From the NCBI GenBank assembly GCA_013204025.1, contig JABMOW010000146.1, positions 1 through 52,330 of the forward strand: a stretch of 52,330 nucleotides of DNA, read 5' to 3'. Under the pieces are notes generated by a model, which did not search any database, was not told the origin of the DNA, and was given only the letters and a program-made list of their open reading frames with translations. Below are positions 27,031 through 36,075 of the stretch, in pieces. This DNA comes from Fidelibacterota bacterium. GTDB lineage: Bacteria; Fidelibacterota; Marinisomatia; SCGC-AAA003-L08; JACNLC01. Both the position numbers and the translations under genes were made by a program. Numbering within the stretch: position 1 is the first letter of the stretch; every line of letters begins with the position of its first letter.

Positions 27031-27084
27031 CTAACTATCAATTATACCGAATTTCTCATCCGGCTGAATTTTATTTATTGAGAT
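27031..27084 (-). repeat. interspersed repeat, copy 3 (partial)
   Basis: Fifty of 54 bases match copy 1 (12135-12188); the match then fades. Its gene-proximal end reads GATAGTTAGGC on the minus strand, which contains GTTAGGC, a perfect GTTRRRY core. It lies just upstream of the HEPN-like gene, as the other copies lie upstream of their genes. Confidence 0.7.
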
Positions 27085-27525
27085 TTGATAAACCCTTCGC
27101 AACGAACAATCCATTTTTAAAACTTCAGAGAAAATCAAAGGTATTTTTGGGTATTTTCCCATTTCATTGGGTTCGGTAAAAATTCTCAATAACATGACAA
27201 ACAGGTATTCTGAATAACAAAATAAGAGGGTATGCTATACTGAATGCAGGGTAACGAATAGTACAATATCGCATCGCGTTGGGAAACGAGTGAATAATGA
27301 TGTTGAGAGTGAATTTTCATAAATATTCCTTCTGTTGTCATAAAAATTTAATGCATATTATAATTTATACACAATCATTGATATGCAATATCTTCTAGTT
27401 GTGGTTATCCATGATCACGGATTTACCTGTAACTCTCCTCACTTTTATATCCTGTGTAGTTATCTTTTCATTTTAAATTTTACAGACATGACAATCACAA
27501 TTATAACCGATTACATAGAGAGAGT
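27085..27525. other. intergenic region between island and right arm
   Basis: About 440 bases without a supported gene. It should contain the promoter for the ten-gene right-arm operon. The region is AT-rich and I see no clear -35/-10 pair, riboswitch or terminator. Confidence 0.45.
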
Positions 27526-28704
27526 ATGACCGATTTACAAAAAGAATTAGAATTCATATCCCAATATGACAACAGCGACTATGGCGATAATTTTCTTCTC
27601 ACTTGGGAAAAATCTACGGACGAACTGAAAGCCACACTTGCCATTGCCGAAATATTTAAGGAAATCCACAGAAAAGGCGGTTCATTCAGACAATTTGATA
27701 CGGGACTTGCCGTATCCATCTTTCGGGATAAATCCACGCGTACCCGATACAGTTTTGCTTCTGCTGCCAATGCGCTGGGACTATCTGTTGTGGACCTGGA
27801 CGAAGAGAAATCGCAGATCGCTCATGGTGAGACGGTTCGTGAGACCGCCAATATGCTGTCCTTTCTCACCAAAGCCATTGGTATCCGCGACGATATGTAC
27901 ATCGGTCAGGGCAACACCTACATGCGCGAAGTAGCATCTGCTCTCGACACGGGGTTTGAAGAAGGCACTCTGCATCAACGACCAGCGCTGGTGAACCTGC
28001 AATGCGATATTGACCACCCCACCCAAAGTATGAGTGATCTTGCCATGCTCAAATATCATTTCGGATCGCTTGAAAATCTGAAAGGCAAGAAAATCGCTAT
28101 GAGCTGGGCGTATTCTCCCAGTTACGGAAAACCTTTATCGGTACCCCAGGGGATCATCGGACTCATGACTCGTTTCGGAATGGATGTGACTCTTGCCCAT
28201 CCTGAAGGATATTCGCTGTTACCCGAAGTCACCGATCTGGCACAAAAAAACGCCTCATCATCCGGTGGATCGTTTCAGATCACCCATAGTATGGAAGAAT
28301 CTTTTACCGATGCGCATGTGGTTTACCCCAAATCATGGGCACCCTTTCATGTAATGGAAGAACGCACACAACTGTTAAAAAGTGGCGACAAATCCGGGCT
28401 CACACAGCTTGAGCAGGAATGTCTTTCCAATAATCGAAAATTTATGAACTGGGAATGCGACGAAGCTAAAATGAAACTAACCAACAACGGTGAAGCCTTG
28501 TATATGCATTGTCTTCCGGCAGATATTTCCGGTGTCAGTTGCGAACAAGGTGAAGTCAGTGCATCGGTATTTGAAAAGTACCGAAAAGCCACTTATCAGG
28601 AAGCCGGGTACAAACCATTCATCATTGCAGCCATGATCTATCTCATGACGTCACCGAATCCTCAATTAAGTTTGGGGAAATTACTTCATCAATTTAATAA
28701 ATGA
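27526..28704 (+). CDS. ygeW: YgeW-type knotted carbamoyltransferase
   Basis: A 392-residue member of the aspartate/ornithine carbamoyltransferase superfamily. Carbamoyl-phosphate motif STRTR at 70-74 in DKSTRTRYSF, DHPTQS with HPTQ 164-167, and HCLP at 328-331 in MHCLPADI. The length and the YSPSYGKPLSVPQGI segment fit YgeW, a knotted carbamoyltransferase of unsettled substrate found in purine-degradation clusters. There it may act in the reverse direction, giving carbamoyl phosphate from a ureido intermediate. It opens the right-arm operon, with only a weak GAGAG before its ATG, and overlaps the next gene by 4 bases. Confidence 0.92.
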   Translation: MTDLQKELEFISQYDNSDYGDNFLLTWEKSTDELKATLAIAEIFKEIHRKGGSFRQFDTGLAVSIFRDKSTRTRYSFASAANALGLSVVDLDEEKSQIAHGETVRETANMLSFLTKAIGIRDDMYIGQGNTYMREVASALDTGFEEGTLHQRPALVNLQCDIDHPTQSMSDLAMLKYHFGSLENLKGKKIAMSWAYSPSYGKPLSVPQGIIGLMTRFGMDVTLAHPEGYSLLPEVTDLAQKNASSSGGSFQITHSMEESFTDAHVVYPKSWAPFHVMEERTQLLKSGDKSGLTQLEQECLSNNRKFMNWECDEAKMKLTNNGEALYMHCLPADISGVSCEQGEVSASVFEKYRKATYQEAGYKPFIIAAMIYLMTSPNPQLSLGKLLHQFNK

Positions 28705-30182
28705 AACGAAACTCAATGACTGTAAATACAAAAATACTTGAGAAAACCATCCAACGATGCCGCGATCAGCATATCATTCTGCCCACCTACAAGCAAATGG
28801 CAAATCCAGAACTGATCCCGTCTGCGATTAGAGAAAAATTAAAAAATATTGGACTATGGGATTTAAACTCCCTGAACCTGTTCCGAATCACCTGGAAAAA
28901 TGAACCAGTAACTCATGGTGGTGGATTCGGGAACGTGAATTATCTGGAACTCCCATCAGAGCTCACCGGCGTCAACGCTCGAATCATCGTTTTATTGGGT
29001 AGATTCTTCCCCACCGGCGCTCATAAAGTGGGGGCAACTTTTGGTCCGTTGGTGGAGAAAATAATCACCGGTCGGTTCGATCCCACCACACAGAAAGCGC
29101 TCTGGCCCTCCACCGGGAATTACTGTCGTGGCGGTGCATACGACTCAAAATTGTTGGGGTGTGAATCCATCGCAGTCCTGCCGGAAGGGATGTCCCGTGA
29201 ACGGTTTGACTGGCTGGAAAAAATGGGATCAGAAATATTTGCCACGCCCGGTACCGAAAGCAACGTAAAGGAAATTTACGATAAAGTGAAAGAGCTGAAA
29301 GCACAGCGAGGAGATTCCATCGTCGTTTTGAATCAGTTTGAAGAGATGGGTAATCCAACATGGCATTACGCTGTGACCGGCCACGCTATGGAAGACGTGT
29401 TCCATCAGGTCGCTGAAAAGAATGATCGGTTTAGTGGGATTTTCCTCACACAGGGTTCTGCTGGAACGCTTGGGTCTGCGGAATATATCCGCGAGAAATT
29501 CCCGCTGGTAAAAGTCTGTGCAGGTGAAGCACTCCAATGCCCTACTCTGCTCTACAATGGTTACGGCTCTCATCGCATAGAAGGCATCGGCGATAAGCAT
29601 GTGCCCTGGGTGCATAACATGAAAAATATGGACATGGTTGCAGGGATCGATGACGAGGTGAATATCCGTCTCATGCGGCTTTTCAATGATCCTACAGGTC
29701 AGTCACTTTTGCTCAAACAGGGCGTACCTCCAGAAATAGTAGAATCCTTGCCGAACCTGGGAATTTCCTCCATCGCCAACATGATGGGTACCATTAAAAT
29801 GGCAAAATATTTTGAATGGACATCAAACCAAATTATCTTCACTGTCGCCACTGACAGCATGGAGATGTACCAGTCCCGATTGCGGGAAGAGACCCAAAAA
29901 CGGGGTGAGTATTCCGAGACTGACGCAGCCATCGATTTCGAGGGAAGATTGAATGGAATATCCACAGATTCAATGATGGAATTGACCTACCTTGATAAAA
30001 AAAGAATGCACAATCTGAAGTACTTCACCTGGGTAGAACAGCAAGGGAAAACCGTTGAAGAGCTGGATGCCCAATGGTATGATGATCAATATTGGTCGCG
30101 ACAATTTTCAAAAGTGGATGAATGGGATGACCGGATCAATGAATTCAATGAACGCACCGGAGTACTAAAGGAGTACATTTGA
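28701..30182 (+). CDS. fold-type II PLP-dependent enzyme (YgeW-associated)
   Basis: A 493-residue enzyme of the tryptophan-synthase-beta/threonine-synthase fold. The PLP-binding Lys is Lys109 in PTGAHKVGATF; STGNYCRGGAYDS is the phosphate or substrate loop, and LTQGSAGTLGSAEYI is a glycine-rich loop. It is about 100 residues longer than E. coli YgeX (diaminopropionate ammonia-lyase) and not obviously the same subfamily. Its place right after ygeW, with ATGA overlap, suggests it takes the YgeX step, an alpha/beta-elimination on a purine-derived amino acid. An internal ATG five codons in is an alternative start. Substrate unknown. Confidence 0.75.
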   Translation: MKRNSMTVNTKILEKTIQRCRDQHIILPTYKQMANPELIPSAIREKLKNIGLWDLNSLNLFRITWKNEPVTHGGGFGNVNYLELPSELTGVNARIIVLLGRFFPTGAHKVGATFGPLVEKIITGRFDPTTQKALWPSTGNYCRGGAYDSKLLGCESIAVLPEGMSRERFDWLEKMGSEIFATPGTESNVKEIYDKVKELKAQRGDSIVVLNQFEEMGNPTWHYAVTGHAMEDVFHQVAEKNDRFSGIFLTQGSAGTLGSAEYIREKFPLVKVCAGEALQCPTLLYNGYGSHRIEGIGDKHVPWVHNMKNMDMVAGIDDEVNIRLMRLFNDPTGQSLLLKQGVPPEIVESLPNLGISSIANMMGTIKMAKYFEWTSNQIIFTVATDSMEMYQSRLREETQKRGEYSETDAAIDFEGRLNGISTDSMMELTYLDKKRMHNLKYFTWVEQQGKTVEELDAQWYDDQYWSRQFSKVDEWDDRINEFNERTGVLKEYI

Positions 30183-30231
30183 TCGGTTTGGTAATAATGA
30201 ATAGCAGATTAAACACCCATCCTGAATAATT

Positions 30232-31488
30232 ATGAAAGTACAAGATAAACTCCTCGGTTATCAATGCATCTCATGCGAGATAGAATATCCCATTATTCCT
30301 TTTCGTTATATATGCGATTGCGGTGAAAATCTGGACGTGATTTATAACTATCCTCGCATTGCCCGTCATTTTTTCAAAACCGATTTGTTATCATCAAAAG
30401 ATCGATCAGTCTGGAGATACCTGCCACTGTTGCCAGTCAAATATTCACCTGAACACACAGATATTCAGGTTGGCGGGACTCCATTAATAGAAAGTAAATC
30501 CCTTGCTGATTCGATAGGTTTACAGCACCTTTTTCTTAAAGACGATACCCGAAATGTGTCCGGATCGTTAAAAGACCGTGCCAGTGAGATCGGTATTCAA
30601 CATGCATCAGAGCAGGGTCAGCACATTTTAGTAGCTGCATCCACGGGGAATGCCGCAGCCTCTCTCAGCTCATTGGCAGCCTATCATCGGAAACAGGCTA
30701 TTATTTTCGCACCTGCCTCGGCTCCGCCTGCAAAACTGACACAGATCCTGCAGTACGGCGCGACGCTGGTCCCCGTAAACAGCCACTATGATGATGCGTT
30801 TAGGCTGTCATTTGAGTTTTCACAAAAACACAATTTATACTCGAGAAATACCGGAATTAATCCGGTGTTATCTGAAGGGAAAAAGACAGTTGCCTTCGAA
30901 ATTGTCGAGCAATTAAACTGGCTAATCCCTGATGTGATATTTGTTCCCACAGGTGACGGCTGTATTATTGGTGGGGTTTACAAAGGATTTTACGACCTGA
31001 TCCAGTTGGGATGGATCGACAAAATGCCCCGATTGGTGGCGGTACAATCTGAAGGATCACCTGCGATTATGAATGCCATTCAAAACGATGCACCCATCCA
31101 TGGGGTGGATTCGTCCACCATCGCAGACAGTATTTCCGTGAATTATCCCCGGGATGGATTGAAAGCAATCCGTGCAATTACTGATTCCGGAGGTTTCTGC
31201 ATTACGGTTACTGACGATGAAATTTTATCTGCACAACTTGAACTGTCTTCAACAACCGGGATATTTGCCGAACCTGCCTCTGCCGCATCAGTCGCAGGAT
31301 GTAAAAAAGCGGTCGAGTCCGATATGATCCGTCAAAATGATTCAGTCGTTCTGTTGATCACCGGTACCGGATTAAAAGACATTCCATCAGCACAAAAGAA
31401 GATCCAATTACCCACACCAGTGGACGCCAATCTTGATGATGTGGAATCGTTTCTTAAATCACGAATATCAGGATTTTCTACTTCGTGA
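30232..31488 (+). CDS. threonine synthase-like PLP-dependent enzyme
   Basis: A 418-residue fold-type II enzyme with a threonine-synthase-like layout. The N-terminus has a possible zinc site (Cys12, Cys15, Cys28, Cys30 in YQCISC and ICDCG). The PLP Lys is Lys114 in SGSLKDRAS, and STGNAAASL and GDGCIIGGVYKG are cofactor loops. The position inside the purine operon argues against ordinary threonine biosynthesis; it is more likely a second lyase/ammonia-lyase for cluster intermediates. Its GTGA end overlaps the start of the next gene. It lies 49 bases after the first PLP gene, with no ribosome site seen. Confidence 0.75.
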   Translation: MKVQDKLLGYQCISCEIEYPIIPFRYICDCGENLDVIYNYPRIARHFFKTDLLSSKDRSVWRYLPLLPVKYSPEHTDIQVGGTPLIESKSLADSIGLQHLFLKDDTRNVSGSLKDRASEIGIQHASEQGQHILVAASTGNAAASLSSLAAYHRKQAIIFAPASAPPAKLTQILQYGATLVPVNSHYDDAFRLSFEFSQKHNLYSRNTGINPVLSEGKKTVAFEIVEQLNWLIPDVIFVPTGDGCIIGGVYKGFYDLIQLGWIDKMPRLVAVQSEGSPAIMNAIQNDAPIHGVDSSTIADSISVNYPRDGLKAIRAITDSGGFCITVTDDEILSAQLELSSTTGIFAEPASAASVAGCKKAVESDMIRQNDSVVLLITGTGLKDIPSAQKKIQLPTPVDANLDDVESFLKSRISGFSTS

Positions 31489-31964
31489 CAACTGAACTTT
31501 TTGATCTTGAGGTATCCCTAAACGGTGAAACGATCCAAAAGCAGATCCCCACTCATTTGATGTTGGTGGATTTTCTGCGTGACGTGTTAGACCTCACCGG
31601 AACCAAAGAAGTCTGCGGTGAAGGTGAATGTGGCGCGTGTACCGTTTTGCTGAACGGGCTCACTGTGGATTCTTGTCTGATCTTCGCGGTGGAAACCCAC
31701 GGATCACAGATCGCTACAATCGAAGGGATTGCAGACGATGAAACCATCTCCCGGCTGCAACAAGCGTTTATCGATCATCATTCTGTTCAGTGCGGCTATT
31801 GCATCCCGGGGATGATCCTCTCTGGTGAACATATTTTGAAGGAAAACCCCCATCCCTCACGATCAGAAGTGATATCTGCGTTCGCGGGAAATATCTGTCG
31901 CTGTACCGGATACCATAAAATATTAGATGCAGTCGAATTCGCTCATCAGGAGGATCACTCCTGA
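31485..31964 (+). CDS. 2Fe-2S subunit of molybdenum hydroxylase 1
   Basis: A 159-residue subunit with both clusters visible: plant-type ferredoxin Cys44, Cys49, Cys52 and Cys64 (CGEGECGACTV), and the four-helix cluster Cys103, Cys106, Cys138 and Cys140 (CGYC, CRC). It carries electrons from the Mo site to FAD. The start is GTG at 31485, overlapping the previous stop (GTGA). Its own stop overlaps the CTG start of the FAD gene. It belongs with xdhA at 5275, which has no closer partner, although pairing is inferred. Confidence 0.92.
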   Translation: MTTELFDLEVSLNGETIQKQIPTHLMLVDFLRDVLDLTGTKEVCGEGECGACTVLLNGLTVDSCLIFAVETHGSQIATIEGIADDETISRLQQAFIDHHSVQCGYCIPGMILSGEHILKENPHPSRSEVISAFAGNICRCTGYHKILDAVEFAHQEDHS

Positions 31965-32803
31965 GATATTACTGCCCGGCAACCAACAGTGAACTTTTAG
32001 ACCTGACTACCCATCTTCAAGGTGATGAATATTCGATACTGGCAGGTGGAACAGATATCGTACCCCGAATCAAAATGGGGAAACCGCTACCACAATACAT
32101 GATCGATATTAAAAAATTGAGTGGAATGATTGGTATTCAGATTTCGGGAACAGAAGTCAGAATTGGCGCTCTAACTTCGGTTGAAGATATCCGAAACAAT
32201 CAAATTTTGAAACGGCATTTCGCTTCACTTACCCAGGCTGCAGAACAATTTGCAGGCGTACAAATCCGGCATCGAGCAACCATCGGTGGGAATATCTGCA
32301 ATGCATCTCCGGCAGGTGACCTTCTCCCGGGATTATATGCTGCAGACGCAGAGCTAACCATCCTATCAAAAGGTGGCTATCGAAGGCAATCGATCCGGGA
32401 GTTTATTATTGGTCCGGGGAAAACCACACTTAAACCAGGCGAGTTACTTTATAACATTCACTTGCCAATCACCGGAAGAAATAGCAAGTTCTATAAACTA
32501 GGACTTCGGCAATCTATGGCCATATCAGTGGTTAATTTAGCAATCTCATGGGAATCTTCATCGGCTGGTGCATTCCATTTTTCACTAACATCAGGATCTG
32601 TCGCGCCCACGGTTGTTTATCTGAAACATTTCGCTGATGCAGTGAATTCCTCACCCAGAGATTTGGACACATTTCTACCTTTGATTGACAAAGATATCTC
32701 CCCAATCACGGATATCCGCGCCACATCAGATTATCGGCGAAAAGTTCTGAAAAATATCGTTCGTCACGAATTAAAAACCATTTTGGAGGCGCCCGTTGTC
32801 TGA
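31961..32803 (+). CDS. xdhB: FAD subunit of molybdenum hydroxylase 1, initiated at CTG
   Basis: A 280-residue FAD-binding PCMH-type subunit. The essential flavin loop LAGGTDIVPRIKMG begins at about residue 27, upstream of the first ATG (32075), so translation must start earlier. In frame, upstream of the loop, the only plausible start is CTG at 31961. It forms a CTGA overlap with the stop of the 2Fe-2S gene and has AGGAGG 7 bases before it. Other landmarks are RHRATIGGNICNASPAGDL (second flavin loop). Its end overlaps ygfK. The ATG-start version would lack the flavin loop. Confidence 0.85.
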   Translation: MRYYCPATNSELLDLTTHLQGDEYSILAGGTDIVPRIKMGKPLPQYMIDIKKLSGMIGIQISGTEVRIGALTSVEDIRNNQILKRHFASLTQAAEQFAGVQIRHRATIGGNICNASPAGDLLPGLYAADAELTILSKGGYRRQSIREFIIGPGKTTLKPGELLYNIHLPITGRNSKFYKLGLRQSMAISVVNLAISWESSSAGAFHFSLTSGSVAPTVVYLKHFADAVNSSPRDLDTFLPLIDKDISPITDIRATSDYRRKVLKNIVRHELKTILEAPVV

Positions 32804-35800
32804 CCGATTCCAACCCATGTCTATTGATAGAATGCTATCCTGGATTTTGAATGAGTATGCTAGCAGACAATCCATTTTTGGGATCCACACAGACTTATTT
32901 TTTCACCCGGGTAACAACGACGTATTTTCGATGGAGCGCTATGGCAAACGACTGCAAACTCCCATTGGTGTGGCAGCCGGTCCCCACTCCCAGTTGGCGC
33001 AAAATATTATAGCCGCCTGGTTGTGCGGAGCCCGTTACATTGAACTGAAAACGATCCAGACACTGGACGAATTGGAAGTCTCCAAACCCTGCATTGACAT
33101 GGAGGATGAAGGGTACAATTGTGAGTGGTCGCAGGAATTAAAACTCCGCGAGTCCTTTGATGAATATCTGAACGCCTGGATCATCATTCATGTGCTATTA
33201 GACAAATTCGGGTGGGGAGCATCCGATGATCCCGGTATGATCTTCAATATGAGTGCCGGATACAATTTGCAAGGGATTCAAACCGCCAACGTTCAGAATT
33301 TTCTCAATCTGATGGAAAATGCTGGTGAAGTATTGGACCGGAAGCTGGATCGTCTGAATAATATTTATCCTGAAATCAGGAATCTGAATATCCCGTCGAA
33401 AATATCGGATAATCTCACTGTTTCCACCATGCATGGGTGTCCACCGGATGAAATTGAAAAAATCGGTAAATACTTCATGGAACAGCGAAAATATCATACA
33501 ACAATCAAGTTCAATCCTACGATGTTGGGACCAGATCGTCTTCGTGAAATATTACATAAACAACTGAAATTTGAATCCATTGTCGTCCCCGATGAAGCCT
33601 TTGAGCATGATCTGAAATATGATGACGCGTTAACCCTCATCAAAAATTTGACCCAAATCGCTAATGATAATCAGGTACAATTTAGCCTGAAACTAACCAA
33701 CACACTTGAAGTACAGAATGTGAAGAATATTTTTCCATCGAATGCAACCATGGCATACTTGAGTGGACGGGCTCTACACCCCATATCCGTCAACGTGTCT
33801 GCAAAACTTCAGAAGGATTTTGATGGATCGCTTGACATTTCATTCTCGGCTGGTGTGGATGCATTTAACGTAACGGATGTTCTTGCCTGCAACATCAAAC
33901 CAGTGACGACGTGTACAGACATTCTCAAACCCGGTGGATATACACGGCTGACACAGTACCTTTCTGAAATTCAGAAGCGGTTTTCAGAGAAAGGTTCACC
34001 AACCATCGATGGTTACATTTGTGCACGTGCAGGAGAATCTGGAAGTGCGGTTTCTGCCGGTTTGTCCAATTTGACGGATTATTCCAAAACTGTCTCGAAT
34101 AATCCTGCGTATCATGACCGAACGGATCGATTCAACAATATCAAAACCACCCGTCAGTTATTGGAATTTGACTGCATAAAAGCGCCATGCACCGAAAATT
34201 GTGCCACCGATCAGGAAATCCCGAAGTACATATATCACACTGCAAAGGGTGAATTTGACCAAGCACTTGAAGTAATCTTGAATACGAATCCCATGCCGGG
34301 GGTGACGGGCTATGTGTGCGATCATTTGTGTGAAATGAAATGTACCCGTCAAAATCTGGATAGTCCATTGCTTATTCGAGAAATCAAACGATTTGCGTTG
34401 GAGAATGGCAGTCATAAGCCACTGTTATCTCTGCAAAATAATCTATTGGGAAAAGTCGCCATTGTGGGTGCCGGTCCGTCTGGATTATCCTGTGCATACT
34501 TTCTGGCGATTGCCGGATTTCAGGTAGATATTTTTGAATCCGGTGATAAAGCAGGTGGGATGGTTTCATATGCACTCCCCACTTTCCGTCTTACCGATCA
34601 AACCATTTTAAATGATATTGAACTGATAGAGAATCTTGGTGTGGCCATTCACTATCAATCTCCTGTGGATCGGGACAGACTGGATGAACTCCGAAACACG
34701 TTTGATTTTGTGTATTTGTCCATTGGCGCCCAACTGAATAAAAAATTATGTATCCCGGGTGAAAACCTCAAAGGTGTGATGGAACCGCTGGATTTTTTAG
34801 CCCAGGTTCGTGAAGGTACACAACCGCACTTGGGAACTCAAATCGCCGTGATCGGGGGAGGTAACACTGCCCTTGATGCCGCTCGAACTGCGCGTCGAAC
34901 GATTGGCCATCTTGGTAAGGTTACTATCATTTACCGTCGGACGATGCACGAAATGCCGGCAGATTATATTGAAGTCCTGGACGCTATCGAAGAAGGGATC
35001 GATATCATCGAACTCACTGCGCCTGTTAAAATCCAAAATTTGAAAGATCGTCTGGCGTTAACCTGTGAAAAAATGCGATTGGGAGAAAAAGACTCGTCGG
35101 GACGTGCACGTCCAGTACGAATATCCGGATCGGAATTTGTTATCGAATTCGACACCATCATCCCGGCGATCGGTCAGGATATCGTTCTTGATCTGTTTCC
35201 GGATCAAACGTCAGATTCCATTCCTGCACAGTACACTGGAGATTGGGCAAATGTGTTTTCGGGTGGTGATGCCATTCGGGGGGCATCTTCAGTCGTAAAT
35301 GCGGTCGGTGATGGGAAGAAAACAGCAGAATTAATTATGAAATCTGCTGACGTATCGAATCCAAACCTGAATGACCATCATGAGAAATCGGTGTCACCGT
35401 TGGATATCCAAAAAAAACTGTCCATCAGAAAATTCGGACAGACCATTCATGATTTTTCCAAGCGAACCATCAGTTTTGATCTGATCAGTCGCACCATGTC
35501 CCGGGATGAAGCAATGATTGAAGCAGACCGTTGTCTGTATTGCGATGATGTATGCAATATTTGCGTCAGTGTATGTCCGAACCTGGCGAACTTGTCCTAT
35601 CAGAGTGACCCCGCCTCTTATGACATTTTTCGAATCAGAAATGTCGATGGTGAGATGACCATTCAAACAGACGGCTCATTTGAGATTACCCAATCTCCGC
35701 AGGTATTAAATATCGCTGATTTCTGCAATGAGTGTGGTAACTGCACTACCTTCTGTCCCACGTCAGGGAGACCATTCAGAGATAAGCCCATTTTTCATCT

Positions 35801-36074
35801 AACAGAAGATGTCTTTAATTTGGAAGCCAACGGATATTTTATGCACGAGAATCAGATATCCCGAAAGTCTGCCGGTATCCGTGAAGACCTTGAATATGTG
35901 GGTGATCAAATAATCTATCGCTCTGAAAGTGTAACGCTTTATATGGAGCGAGACACCCTTCGTATATTATCCGCCCAATTTACAAATGATAATTCAGATT
36001 TTAGCACGGAGCAGATAATTCAATTGCACATTTTATACACTAGTCTCGTAACCGAAGCGGTTTTCAAATCCTGA
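32796..36074 (+). CDS. ygfK: YgfK-type FAD/NAD(P)/Fe-S oxidoreductase
   Basis: A 1092-residue multi-domain enzyme, typical of YgfK. Order: N-terminal dihydroorotate-dehydrogenase-like barrel (1-440), first Fe-S Cys set (CIKAPCTENC 460-469, CDHLCEMKC 508-516), FAD Rossmann domain (VGAGPSGLS 557-565) and NAD(P) Rossmann domain (VIGGGNTALDA 685-695), then C-terminal Cys sets CLYCDDVCNICVSVCP (913-928) and CNECGNCTTFCP (977-988). YgfK is annotated as a putative selenate reductase subunit but is tied genetically to purine degradation; it likely passes NAD(P)H electrons to or from purine intermediates. Start is TTG at 32796, with GGAGG 6 bases before it. Confidence 0.93.
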   Translation: MSDRFQPMSIDRMLSWILNEYASRQSIFGIHTDLFFHPGNNDVFSMERYGKRLQTPIGVAAGPHSQLAQNIIAAWLCGARYIELKTIQTLDELEVSKPCIDMEDEGYNCEWSQELKLRESFDEYLNAWIIIHVLLDKFGWGASDDPGMIFNMSAGYNLQGIQTANVQNFLNLMENAGEVLDRKLDRLNNIYPEIRNLNIPSKISDNLTVSTMHGCPPDEIEKIGKYFMEQRKYHTTIKFNPTMLGPDRLREILHKQLKFESIVVPDEAFEHDLKYDDALTLIKNLTQIANDNQVQFSLKLTNTLEVQNVKNIFPSNATMAYLSGRALHPISVNVSAKLQKDFDGSLDISFSAGVDAFNVTDVLACNIKPVTTCTDILKPGGYTRLTQYLSEIQKRFSEKGSPTIDGYICARAGESGSAVSAGLSNLTDYSKTVSNNPAYHDRTDRFNNIKTTRQLLEFDCIKAPCTENCATDQEIPKYIYHTAKGEFDQALEVILNTNPMPGVTGYVCDHLCEMKCTRQNLDSPLLIREIKRFALENGSHKPLLSLQNNLLGKVAIVGAGPSGLSCAYFLAIAGFQVDIFESGDKAGGMVSYALPTFRLTDQTILNDIELIENLGVAIHYQSPVDRDRLDELRNTFDFVYLSIGAQLNKKLCIPGENLKGVMEPLDFLAQVREGTQPHLGTQIAVIGGGNTALDAARTARRTIGHLGKVTIIYRRTMHEMPADYIEVLDAIEEGIDIIELTAPVKIQNLKDRLALTCEKMRLGEKDSSGRARPVRISGSEFVIEFDTIIPAIGQDIVLDLFPDQTSDSIPAQYTGDWANVFSGGDAIRGASSVVNAVGDGKKTAELIMKSADVSNPNLNDHHEKSVSPLDIQKKLSIRKFGQTIHDFSKRTISFDLISRTMSRDEAMIEADRCLYCDDVCNICVSVCPNLANLSYQSDPASYDIFRIRNVDGEMTIQTDGSFEITQSPQVLNIADFCNECGNCTTFCPTSGRPFRDKPIFHLTEDVFNLEANGYFMHENQISRKSAGIREDLEYVGDQIIYRSESVTLYMERDTLRILSAQFTNDNSDFSTEQIIQLHILYTSLVTEAVFKS

Positions 36075-36075
36075 T

